DNA of 64,000 nt from Paenibacillus mucilaginosus 3016. GTDB lineage: Bacteria; Bacillota; Bacilli; Paenibacillales; NBRC-103111. The position numbers and the translations under genes were made by a program. The stretch is from positions 2,684,001 to 2,748,000 of the forward strand of contig NC_016935.1 in NCBI RefSeq assembly GCF_000250655.1. Direction: 5' to 3'. How positions within the stretch are numbered: the first letter of the stretch is position 1; the number at the start of each line of letters is the position of its first letter. Under the pieces are notes generated by a model that worked only from the letters and a program-made list of their open reading frames with translations, was not told the origin of the DNA and made no database searches. Shown here piece by piece: positions 41,294 through 49,004 of this stretch.

Positions 41294-43663
41294 ATGACGG
41301 TTGTTGCTTCGAAAGTAAGCCTGCAGCATCGGAGAGTCATTCCCTTCGACACGGACTGGCTGTTCACGAAAGGAAATTATGCGGGAGCGAAAAACCCCGG
41401 CTTCGATGACAGCCGGTGGCGGCGGCTCGATGTGCCGCACGACTGGAGCATCGAAGAAGCGTTCGACCCGGAGATGGAGCACGGCGGCAGCCACGCTTAT
41501 CTGCCCCGGTGGACGGTTGCCTGGTACCGGAAGAAATTCACGTTGGATGAGGCGGACCAAGCACGAAGGATCGTCATCGAATTCGACGGCGTCCATAACA
41601 ACAGCGAAGTCTGGATCAACGGACATTACCTCGGCAGCAGACCTTACGGATACGTCCCTTTTCAATATGACCTCACCCCATATCTCCACCGGGACGGGGA
41701 GAATGTGCTGTCGGTGAAGGTGGACAATACGGTCATGCCTCCGGACCGCTGGTACTCCGGCTCGGGGATCTACCGGCATGTCCGGCTGCTCTCCACGGAT
41801 CCTGTGCAGGTGGCGCAGTGGGGCACTTACATCACCACACCGCAAGTCTCGGAGGCCTCGGCGAAAGTCGTGATCCGCACGAACGTCCGCAACGGCTATG
41901 CGGAGGCAAAGGCGTGCACGGTCACGACGGAGATCGTGGATGCGGACGGAGCCGTCGTCGGCAGGGGCGAATCGAAGGCCGTCGTTCCGGGCGGGGAGAC
42001 CGCCGAATCCGCGCAAGAGATTCGGGTGGAGACGCCGAAGCGGTGGAGTCCGGAGCAGCCGTCCTTGTACCATGCCTATACCACGGTGGCTGTCGACGGT
42101 CAGGTGACCGATGACTATATCACGCCGCTGGGGATCCGGGAGATCCGGTTCGATAGCCGGGAGGGCTTCTTCGTCAACGGAGTGGGCACGAAGCTGAAGG
42201 GTGTCTGCATTCACCACGATCTCGGCTGCCTCGGAGCGGCTTACAACGACCGCGCCATGGAGCGCCGGCTCGCCGTGCTGAAGGAGATGGGCTGCAACGC
42301 GGTCCGCTTCGCCCACAACCCGATGACGGCGGAACTGCTCGATCTGTGCGACCGGATGGGCTTCCTCGTGGTCGACGAGGCGTTCGACAAGTGGAAATCG
42401 CTGTACTACGCGGAGCTGTTCGATGAATGGTGGCAGGCCGACCTGGAGGCCATGCTGCTGAGGGACCGCAACCACCCGAGCATCTTCCTGTGGAGCGTCG
42501 GGAACGAAGTGGAGCAGCAGGGGCAGGACTCCATGCTCGAGATGCTGGACCTGCTCGTGAAGCACTGCCATACCGTGGACCCAACCCGCCCGGTGACCTG
42601 CGCGCTCGAGCCGCATAACTGGCCGATGAGCCTGCGCAGCGGCACGGTCGAGGAGAAGGTGGCGCATACCCGGAAGCTGGCGGAGCGGGTGGACATCCTC
42701 GGCCTGAACTACCAGGAGCAGTGGTATGAGCAGTACCGCGAAGCGATGCCGGATACCCTCATCCTGGGAACCGAGACCTTCCCGTTCTACCGGGGCAAGG
42801 GCAGCCGGGTGAAGGGCTACGAACCGGTCAATCCGTGGTTCGACGTCGTGAAGCACGACTATGTCATCGGCCAATTCGTCTGGGCGGGCATCGACTATCT
42901 GGGCGAATCCGCCTACCCGTCCAAAGGCTGGTCCTCGGGCCTGATCGATACGTGCGGCTTCCGCAAGCCGGTCTCGTATCTGCAGGAGAGCTTGTGGTCG
43001 GAAGAGCCGATGGTGCAGATCGCCGTGTTCGACGACACGCTGGAGCAGGGGCATACACCGCAGTGGACGAAGCACTGGATGTCGCCGCCGATGGCCTCCC
43101 ACTGGACCTTCCCGCACTATGAAGGCAGGCTGCTGAGGCTGGTGACCTTCACGAACTGCGAGAGCGTGGAGCTGGTCGTGGGCGACGAGTCCTACGAGGA
43201 GAAGCGGCTCGCCGACCATCCGGACCGCCTGATGGTCTGGCATCTGCCTTATGCGCCGGGCCGGGTGAAGGCGGTCGGCCGGATCGGGGGCCGGATCGTG
43301 TGCACCCACGAGCTCGTAACCGCAGGGGAAGCCAGGCAGCTGACCCTGCAGGCCGATCGCACCCGGCTTGCCGCAGACGGCATCGACCTTGCGCACGTGG
43401 AAGTGATCGTGACCGATGAGCAAGGGGTGCCCGTACCGGGTGCGAAGCATGCGATCTCCTTCTCGCTCGAGGGGGAGGGCACGATCCTCGGCGTGGATAA
43501 CGGGGATCTGAACAGTGACGAGCCGTATAAGGCGAACGCCAGATCCGCGTACCACGGCCGGTGCCTGGTGGTGGTGCAGGCGGGCAAGCAGGCCGGGACA
43601 TTACGGCTGACGGCTTCGGCCGAGGGGCTGGAAGCGGCGGCCGTGACGATCGTATGTGAGTAG
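41294..43663 (+). CDS. Glycoside hydrolase family 2 enzyme, beta-galactosidase-like
   Basis: A 789-residue cytoplasmic GH2 enzyme without a signal peptide. An N-terminal sugar-binding domain (to about 180; RKKFTLDEADQARRIVIEFD, then VWINGHYLGSRPYGYVPF) and an Ig-like domain precede the TIM barrel, which begins GVCIHHDLGCLGAAYND. The acid/base is Glu405 in SVGNEVEQ and the nucleophile Glu494 in LGTETF. C-terminal domains resemble the DUF4982 and invasin-like modules of Bacteroides/Paenibacillus GH2 enzymes, ending in a beta-sandwich with an ILGVDNGDL motif. Family members cleave beta-galactosides, sometimes beta-glucuronides or mannosides. Located at the end of the ABC operon, it would cleave the imported oligosaccharide. 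Confidence 0.9.
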   Translation: MTVVASKVSLQHRRVIPFDTDWLFTKGNYAGAKNPGFDDSRWRRLDVPHDWSIEEAFDPEMEHGGSHAYLPRWTVAWYRKKFTLDEADQARRIVIEFDGVHNNSEVWINGHYLGSRPYGYVPFQYDLTPYLHRDGENVLSVKVDNTVMPPDRWYSGSGIYRHVRLLSTDPVQVAQWGTYITTPQVSEASAKVVIRTNVRNGYAEAKACTVTTEIVDADGAVVGRGESKAVVPGGETAESAQEIRVETPKRWSPEQPSLYHAYTTVAVDGQVTDDYITPLGIREIRFDSREGFFVNGVGTKLKGVCIHHDLGCLGAAYNDRAMERRLAVLKEMGCNAVRFAHNPMTAELLDLCDRMGFLVVDEAFDKWKSLYYAELFDEWWQADLEAMLLRDRNHPSIFLWSVGNEVEQQGQDSMLEMLDLLVKHCHTVDPTRPVTCALEPHNWPMSLRSGTVEEKVAHTRKLAERVDILGLNYQEQWYEQYREAMPDTLILGTETFPFYRGKGSRVKGYEPVNPWFDVVKHDYVIGQFVWAGIDYLGESAYPSKGWSSGLIDTCGFRKPVSYLQESLWSEEPMVQIAVFDDTLEQGHTPQWTKHWMSPPMASHWTFPHYEGRLLRLVTFTNCESVELVVGDESYEEKRLADHPDRLMVWHLPYAPGRVKAVGRIGGRIVCTHELVTAGEARQLTLQADRTRLAADGIDLAHVEVIVTDEQGVPVPGAKHAISFSLEGEGTILGVDNGDLNSDEPYKANARSAYHGRCLVVVQAGKQAGTLRLTASAEGLEAAAVTIVCE

Positions 43664-43898
43664 ACGGGCTGTGCGGCTGCGGGGTTGAGGCCAGGAGAGC
43701 AGCGGAGCTCCTGTCTGCGATGCTGGCTGCGGACGGTGACCGAAGGTCCGGCCGTTCACAGCCTGAGGGCGGCGAGATGTCTCGTTGTGACATCCGCAGC
43801 GGAATGAAGGCGGACCGGCCATGAGGCACAAGACGGCCGGCCAAGCGTATCCCGGATCCGCCTCCCGGAATAGCGCCTTGGAGTGAAACCCCGTATGG

Positions 43899-43972
43899 AA
43901 GCTCATATCAAAGCTCATATCGAAGATCATATCCAAGCTCAGATCAAAGGCCCGTATCAAAGCCTCGTATCA
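43899..43972. repeat. Six-copy 12-13 bp imperfect tandem repeat
   Basis: Units AAGCTCATATCA (43899), AAGCTCATATCG (43911), AAGATCATATCC (43923), AAGCTCAGATCA (43935), AAGGCCCGTATCA (43947) and AAGCCTCGTATCA (43960) follow without gaps. No gene is seen in the gap 43664-44142 apart from this repeat, the terminator and the operator region. Each unit has a small GAGCTTTGATATG-like context on the other strand but no coding sense. Confidence 0.75.
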
Positions 43973-43993
43973 CGGCCCCCATGGACATATAGC

Positions 43994-44025
43994 AGCAGCC
44001 CCCCGGCTTAAACAGGGGGGCTGCT
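43994..44025 (+). terminator. Strong GC-rich hairpin after the GH2 operon
   Basis: AGCAGCCCCCC (43994-44004) pairs with GGGGGGCTGCT (44015-44025) with a ten-base loop, followed by TGCAT. It is a strong stem with a poor T tract. Confidence 0.6.
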
Positions 44026-44070
44026 TGCATATGGGGGAGAGCCCTCAAAACGCTGATCCTGCAAATTTCT

Positions 44071-44128
44071 ACTTGTATACAAGTGTGAGTGCGAGTACAA
44101 TAGCTTTATCGGAAAGCTTGTATACAAG
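44071..44128 (+). promoter_or_regulatory. Promoter with two palindromic GntR operators
   Basis: ACTTGTATACAAGT (44071-44084) is a perfect 14-bp palindrome and CTTGTATACAAG (44117-44128) repeats its core 45 bp further on. A promoter sits between: TTGTAT (44073-44078, inside the first operator) and TACAAT (44096-44101), 17 bp apart. The first site covers the -35 box and the second lies just downstream of the start of transcription, an arrangement suited to tight repression. The adjacent FCD-type GntR gene is the obvious candidate repressor. Confidence 0.85.
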
Positions 44129-44142
44129 TTGATGGATAGCCT

Positions 44143-44868
44143 ATGGAATCCAAAGAAGGGAAGGGGATACCCATTCCAAACATCACTTCGGAAGGCTCAG
44201 CCCAGCGCAAATCGCAGGGGGTGTATGAGGCCATCCGCGACGACATCGTGTCTCTGCGGCTCGTGCCCGGGAGCATGATCTACGAGAACGAGCTCGTCGA
44301 AGAGCTCGGGATCAGCCGCACGCCGATCCGCGAGGCGATCCGGCTGCTCGTCAGCGAAGGGCTGCTGGAGGTGCTACCGCAGCGGGGGACCCGGATCGCC
44401 CGGATCTCCTTGCGCAAGGTGGCCGAAGCGCGGTTTATCCGCGGGCAGCTCGAGCTCGGCGCGTTCCGGCTCGCTGCGCGGCTGTGGCATCCCGGCGAGC
44501 ACGGGGGCGTCAAGGCCGAGGCGGAGGAGCTGCTCGCGAAGCAGCGTGAGGCGGCGGAGGCCGGGGATGCGGCGCGGTTCCTGCAGCTCGACGAAGCGTT
44601 CCACCAGGCGGTGATCGGCGTCAACGGCAATGCGACCCTGCAGCAGGTCATCACCCAGATGCGGGGGCACTTGAACCGGCTGCGGTGCCTGGCCCTGCGG
44701 CAGTACCACTACATGCCGCAGATGATCGAGGAGCACCAGGGCCTGCTGGAGGCGGTCGAGCAGGGCAATGAGGCCCTTGCAGCCGAGCGGCTGGAGCATC
44801 ATTTGGGCAAGCTGGATGTCGAGCTGCCCGAGCTGCGGAGCGCTTATCCGGACTATTTTCAAGAATAA
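44143..44868 (+). CDS. GntR-family (FadR/FCD) repressor of hexuronate genes
   Basis: A 241-residue regulator. The winged HTH reads YEAIRDDIVSLRLVPGSMIYENELVEELGISRTPIREAIRLLVSEGLL (residues about 27-75), with the S-R-T-P-I-R-E-A recognition helix. The C-terminal all-helical FCD domain includes the metal/ligand histidines in LDEAFHQAV and, further on, EHQGLLEAVEQGN and EHHLGKL. ATG 44143 has only a weak GGAT site. It is the first gene of the uxuA operon and faces two matching palindromes, so autoregulated repression relieved by a hexuronate is likely, as for UxuR/ExuR-like GntR proteins. Confidence 0.9.
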   Translation: MESKEGKGIPIPNITSEGSAQRKSQGVYEAIRDDIVSLRLVPGSMIYENELVEELGISRTPIREAIRLLVSEGLLEVLPQRGTRIARISLRKVAEARFIRGQLELGAFRLAARLWHPGEHGGVKAEAEELLAKQREAAEAGDAARFLQLDEAFHQAVIGVNGNATLQQVITQMRGHLNRLRCLALRQYHYMPQMIEEHQGLLEAVEQGNEALAAERLEHHLGKLDVELPELRSAYPDYFQE

Positions 44869-44883
44869 AAGGGGACTTGTGCG

Positions 44884-45957
44884 ATGAGAATGGTGTTCCG
44901 GTGGTATGGGGAAGGCAACGATACGGTCTCCCTGAAGCAGATCAAGCAGATTCCCGGTGTCGAAGGCATCGTATGGGCGCTGCATGATGTGCCGGTCGGC
45001 GAAGAATGGCCGATGGACAAGATCGAGGCTTACAAGCGGCAGGCGGACGAATACGGGCTTCACCTGGAAGTCGTCGAGAGCGTGAACGTGCATGAGGACA
45101 TCAAGCTGGGCCTGCCCTCGCGGGATGTGTATATCGACAATTACATCCGGACGATCGAGAAGCTGGCGAAAGTCGGAGCGAAGACGATCTGCTACAATTT
45201 CATGCCGGTCTTCGATTGGATCCGCACCGATCTGTTCAAGGCGCACGAAGACGGATCGACGGCCCTGTTCTACGAGAAGGCCAAGGTGGAAGAGATGAAT
45301 CCGCAGGAGCTCGTGAGCAAAATCGCGCTGAACCCCGACTTCACGATGCCCGGCTGGGAGCCGGAGCGGCTGCGCAGGCTGGCCCCGCTCTTCGACGCTT
45401 ACAAGGAAGTGTCGGAGGAGGATCTGTGGAACAACCTCCAGTATTTCCTGGAGCGGGTCATCCCGGTCGCCGAGCAGCATGACATCCGGATGGCGATTCA
45501 CCCGGACGATCCGCCCTGGCCGATCTTCGGCCTGCCGAGAATCATGACCGGGCGGGAGAACTTCCGGAGGCTGCTGAAGCTGGTCGACAGCCCGTCCAAC
45601 GGGCTTACGCTGTGCAGCGGCTCGCTCGGAGCCAATCCGTCCAATGACATACCGGCGATGGTCCGGGAGTTCGCGGACCGGATTCCGTTCGCGCACATCC
45701 GCAACGTGAAGGTGTACGAGAACGGCGATTTTATCGAAACGTCCCACCGGGCCTGCGACGGCACCGTGGATATCGTGGACATTGTCCGGGCGTACCATGA
45801 GAACGGCTTCACCGGCTACGCGAGACCGGACCACGGACGCCATATCTGGGATGAGCAGTGCCGTCCGGGTTACGGGCTGTACGACCGGGCGCTGGGGATT
45901 ATGTATTTGTGGGGCATATGGGATGCCCTGGAACGAAATGCGAAGGAGAGTGCCTGA
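44884..45957 (+). CDS. uxuA: Mannonate dehydratase
   Basis: A 357-residue UxuA-type enzyme that dehydrates D-mannonate to 2-keto-3-deoxygluconate in the cytoplasm. Family landmarks are [24 protein letters not shown] at the start, [30 protein letters not shown] in the middle, and the metal-binding part [15 protein letters not shown] with DHGRHIWDE near the end. AGGGGAC precedes ATG 44884. The stop TGA overlaps the next ATG (ATGA), implying translational coupling with the SDR gene. Together with GH67 at 51161, it gives glucuronate a way into central metabolism. Confidence 0.95.
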   Translation: MRMVFRWYGEGNDTVSLKQIKQIPGVEGIVWALHDVPVGEEWPMDKIEAYKRQADEYGLHLEVVESVNVHEDIKLGLPSRDVYIDNYIRTIEKLAKVGAKTICYNFMPVFDWIRTDLFKAHEDGSTALFYEKAKVEEMNPQELVSKIALNPDFTMPGWEPERLRRLAPLFDAYKEVSEEDLWNNLQYFLERVIPVAEQHDIRMAIHPDDPPWPIFGLPRIMTGRENFRRLLKLVDSPSNGLTLCSGSLGANPSNDIPAMVREFADRIPFAHIRNVKVYENGDFIETSHRACDGTVDIVDIVRAYHENGFTGYARPDHGRHIWDEQCRPGYGLYDRALGIMYLWGIWDALERNAKESA

Positions 45958-46805
45958 TGATACCGGTACATACGAATCTGCAGGGAAAAGTCGCCGTCGT
46001 GACGGGCGGCAGCGGGGTGCTCTGCTCCGCGATGGCGGAGGAGCTCGGCCGCCATGGGGTCAAGGTGGCGATCCTGAACCGCACGGCGGAGAAAGGAGAG
46101 GCGGTCGCGCAGCGGATCCGCGAGGCGGGAGGCGAAGCGCTGGCCGTCGCGTGCGATGTTCTGAGCGCGGAGAACGTGCAGGCGGCGGCGGACATCATCA
46201 GCGGGAAGCTCGGGCCGTGCGACATCCTGATCAACGGGGCGGGCGGCAACCACCCGAAGGGCAGCACGACCAACGAGACGCTGAAGCCGGAGGATCTGCT
46301 CAACAAGGAGATCACGACCTTCTTCGACCTGACGGACGAGGGCTTCGGCTTCGTGTTCAACCTGAACTTCCTGGGGACGCTGATCCCGACGCAGGTGTTT
46401 GCGAAGCAGATGATTAACAAGCCGGGGGCTGTGGTCATCAACATCTCTTCGATGAGCGCGCCGAGTCCGATGACGAAGGTGCCGGCCTACAGTGCGGCGA
46501 AGGCGGCGATCAACAACTTCACCCAGTGGCTCGCCGTGCATATGGCCGACGTCGGCATCCGGGTCAACGCGATCGCGCCGGGCTTCTTCCTCACGGAGCA
46601 GAACCGCCGGCTCCTGACGAACGAGGACGGCTCGCTGACCGAGCGCTCCCACAAGATCATCACGCACACCCCGATGCGCCGGTTCGGCCGGCCGGACGAC
46701 CTGATCGGTACGCTGATCTGGCTGGCCGACGACAGCATGTCCGGGTTCGTGACCGGCATTACGGTGCCGGTGGACGGCGGGTTCATGGCCTACGCGGGAG
46801 TGTGA
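45957..46805 (+). CDS. SDR oxidoreductase, likely fructuronate reductase (YjmF-type)
   Basis: A 282-residue short-chain dehydrogenase. The cofactor motif is TGGSGVL (residues about 17-23), followed by an R/N-rich turn (ILNRTAEKG) that suggests NADPH or [16 protein letters not shown] is the N-A-G region with an insertion typical of D-mannonate oxidoreductase-like SDRs; the catalytic Ser is in ISSMSAPS, Tyr178 and Lys182 in YSAAK. ATG 45957 overlaps the uxuA stop. By analogy with B. subtilis YjmF, it would reduce fructuronate to mannonate, the step before UxuA. The window lacks the UxaC isomerase. Confidence 0.88.
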   Translation: MIPVHTNLQGKVAVVTGGSGVLCSAMAEELGRHGVKVAILNRTAEKGEAVAQRIREAGGEALAVACDVLSAENVQAAADIISGKLGPCDILINGAGGNHPKGSTTNETLKPEDLLNKEITTFFDLTDEGFGFVFNLNFLGTLIPTQVFAKQMINKPGAVVINISSMSAPSPMTKVPAYSAAKAAINNFTQWLAVHMADVGIRVNAIAPGFFLTEQNRRLLTNEDGSLTERSHKIITHTPMRRFGRPDDLIGTLIWLADDSMSGFVTGITVPVDGGFMAYAGV

Positions 46806-46813
46806 GGGAGCTG

Positions 46814-47611
46814 ATGGCGCACCTGACGGTAAGAGAGGTCATCCGGTCGCTGGAGGAGCCCGTAGGCGTGCTCGAGAAGACGGTCGACACCCTCAAATGC
46901 GGAAGTCCGGATAGGGTGGTGACCGGTATTGTCACGGCATTCATGCCGACGCAGCACGTCCTGGAGCAGGCGGCGGCCCTGGGGGCCAATCTGGTGGTCG
47001 CCCACGAGGGGGCGTATTACAGCCACCATGACCCGGCCGATTTCCTCGAACAGGATCCCGTGTATCTGGAGAAGCGGCAGTGGATCGAAGCCTCGGGACT
47101 GGCGATCTACCGCTTCCATGATTACTGGCACCGGTACCGGCCGGACGGGATTATGACCGGCCTGCTGCAGAGCCTCGGCTGGGAGGAGTACGTCGTGGAG
47201 GATCTTCCTGCCGCTACCATCCTCGAGGTTCCCGCCCTAACTCTGGGGGAGGCGGCCGAGGTAGTCAAAAGCCGCCTCGGCCTCGCCTTTGTCCGGGTGA
47301 GCGGCGATCTGTCCACGCCGTGTACGCGGATCGGCCTGCTGGCCGGCTACCGGGGCGGAGGGGGCAGCGCGATCCCGCTGTTCGGGAAAGGGCAGGTCGA
47401 CCTGATCATTGCCGGCGAAGGGCCGGAGTGGGAGACGCCCGAGTACGTCCGGGATGCCGTTCACCAGGGCAGGCCGAAGGGGCTGATCATGCTCGGCCAT
47501 GCGGAGAGCGAAGAGCCCGGCATGCGGTACCTGGCGGAGCTTCTACAGCGCCGGTTCCCGGAAGTGCCCGTGCACTTTCTCGCGGATAAGCCGGTGTTCC
47601 GGGCGGTATAG
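46814..47611 (+). CDS. Nif3-like dinuclear metal-centre protein
   Basis: A 265-residue protein of the NIF3/YqfO family. It contains VTGIVTAFMPTQHVLEQAAALGANLVVAHEGAYYSHHDP (residues about 36-74), where family members have the T-N-L-V-V-x-H-H-P metal site; here the second His of that motif is replaced (H-E-G) and a nearby HHDP may serve. GHAESEEPGMRYLAELLQ near the C terminus is the second metal half-site (usually G-H-x-x-x-E). GAGGGAG precedes ATG 46814, nine bases after the SDR stop. The family's activity is poorly known. The operon position hints at a role in hexuronate metabolism. Confidence 0.82.
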   Translation: MAHLTVREVIRSLEEPVGVLEKTVDTLKCGSPDRVVTGIVTAFMPTQHVLEQAAALGANLVVAHEGAYYSHHDPADFLEQDPVYLEKRQWIEASGLAIYRFHDYWHRYRPDGIMTGLLQSLGWEEYVVEDLPAATILEVPALTLGEAAEVVKSRLGLAFVRVSGDLSTPCTRIGLLAGYRGGGGSAIPLFGKGQVDLIIAGEGPEWETPEYVRDAVHQGRPKGLIMLGHAESEEPGMRYLAELLQRRFPEVPVHFLADKPVFRAV

Positions 47612-47688
47612 CACGTTATATTGAGCGGCAGGGGGAGGAGTGACACGCGCCGGTACGGCCATGGCCGCTGCCCCCCTGCGTTTCCGAA

Positions 47689-47723
47689 GGCTCTCCAGAT
47701 CAAGCTTGGAGAGCCACTCTTTT
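47689..47723 (+). terminator. Terminator of the hexuronate operon, overlapping the AraC gene end
   Basis: GGCTCTCCA (47689-47697) pairs with TGGAGAGCC (47707-47715), followed by ACTCTTTTT. The right arm and T tract lie inside the final codons of the convergent AraC gene. Confidence 0.8.
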
Positions 47724-48665
47724 TACACAGCTGCTTATGTCGCCTTTACGTGCCTCTTCTTCCGCTTGGGCGTGCTGCCTCCGGTATTCGCTCGGGGAGC
47801 TCCCCGTCCACCGCTTGAACTGGCGGCTGAAGTGGGCGATGTCCTTGTACCCCAGCACGGAAGAGATCTGTTCGACGGAGAGCAGGGAGTTCGACAGAAG
47901 CACCTTGGCTTCCTGAAGTACAAGCTCGGACAGGTACGCCCGGGGGGCGGTGCCGTACACCTGCCGGAAGACGCGGGAGCAGTGGGACGTGCTGATCCCG
48001 AGCTCGGCGGCGATGTCGTCGATGCCGTAGTGGCGTTCAAGCGGGATGCCCTGCTTGAAGTGCTGGCTGGCAAGCCCCTGCAGGCGGCTGCGGATCTGGT
48101 GGGCGAGCTCGGCCTTCTCGTAGGAAGCGGCGAGCGTGTCCGCTTCCTGGGATACCGCCTCCCACAAGGCGCCGAACAGATCGAAGATCGCCGAGTGCAG
48201 CCGCATCCGCTGGGCCATCGTCGCCGTGCCGGCGAGGCGGGTGATCCCGATCAGCCTAGCAAGCAGGGGATCGACCTGCCGGGTCAGCGGGCTGTCCCGG
48301 TGGAACAGCGTCTGCTGCAAACGCCCCAGCATGGACAGGAACAGCGGATCGTCGATGCTGAAGTGGATGCAGAAATACGTGAACGGCTGCCCGTTTGCGC
48401 TCCGGCTGGCATGCGTCTGACCGGGGCGGATCACCATGAGGTCGCCGGCCTGCTGGTGCAGCGGGACGCCCTCAACTTTCATCAGCTGCTCTCCTTCGAG
48501 CAGGTAATTAATTTCGAACTGGGAATGCTCATGCATCGGGTAATCCCAGCTTCCGCTCACCTGGCGCAGGTGAATCCCGAACAGGTTGATCGTGGTATTG
48601 ACATCGGGCAGAAGGACTTCGTCGATGATGTGCCCTAGAGAGGGCGGAGGATACGAGCCGGCCAT
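47700..48665 (-). CDS. AraC-family regulator with cupin sensor
   Basis: A 321-residue soluble regulator. The N-terminal cupin (about 25-115) has HEHSQFEINYLLEG and MVIRPGQTHAS, the typical sugar-binding AraC arms. The C-terminal double HTH reads YGIDDIAAELGISTSHCSRVF and SVEQISSVLGYKDIAHFSRQF, ending W-T-G-S-S-P-S-E-Y-R-R. ATG 48665 lies nine bases after AAAAAGGAG; a TTG at 48686 is less likely. It is transcribed divergently from the GH52-GH67 operon, the usual location for the activator of such genes. Inducer likely xylobiose or an aldouronate (inference). Confidence 0.88.
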   Translation of the reverse strand: MAGSYPPPSLGHIIDEVLLPDVNTTINLFGIHLRQVSGSWDYPMHEHSQFEINYLLEGEQLMKVEGVPLHQQAGDLMVIRPGQTHASRSANGQPFTYFCIHFSIDDPLFLSMLGRLQQTLFHRDSPLTRQVDPLLARLIGITRLAGTATMAQRMRLHSAIFDLFGALWEAVSQEADTLAASYEKAELAHQIRSRLQGLASQHFKQGIPLERHYGIDDIAAELGISTSHCSRVFRQVYGTAPRAYLSELVLQEAKVLLSNSLLSVEQISSVLGYKDIAHFSRQFKRWTGSSPSEYRRQHAQAEEEARKGDISSCVKRVALQA

Positions 48666-48845
48666 GGGTGTTTGCTCCTTTTTCAATGTCTGAAGAACTT
48701 GTGAATCACGGTGGTGTCCGCGCTGTAGAGCTCCGTCTTCTCAGGCTGCTCTAATCGGTGAGTTTTGGCAGCGTTCGCACGGTCTGAGAGCGGTTGATCA
48801 GTCCAACGTCATCTGGTTCTTTCCTTTCCGCTGGTCTATCGTGTA

Positions 48846-48898
48846 TGCGTTTACCCTATTTGCGTTTCAGTATAGCATACCGGCCCGATTTGGGTAAA
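48846..48898 (-). promoter_or_regulatory. AraC-gene promoter and paired direct repeats
   Basis: On the minus strand TTTACC (48893-48898) and TATACT (48869-48874) are 18 bp apart. TGCGTTT occurs twice (48846-48852 and 48861-48867), 15 bp apart, just downstream. TTTACCC (48850-48856) and GGGTAAA (48892-48898) are inverted. Direct repeats one and a half turns apart are the usual AraC-family operator. In the rest of this 339-bp gap, TTGACA (48911-48916) points toward the GH52 gene but has no -10 box at standard spacing. Confidence 0.5.
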
Positions 48899-49004
48899 TT
48901 ACTGCGCGATTTGACAATGGTTCCGCCGGAGACGGCTGTGCTAGGATGGACGTAATCTGACAGATCCGGCGTAAGCTCCGGCTGCATTGAGGGAGGAACA
49001 CACG

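Noticed and set aside
41204-43555. 783-codon open frame on the minus strand opposite the GH2 gene
   Set aside because: It mirrors the GC-rich GH2 gene, its product is Arg/His/Pro-rich without recognisable motifs, and the plus strand has clear catalytic residues.
43899-43972. CRISPR array
   Set aside because: Units are 12-13 bp with no spacers and no cas genes are nearby.
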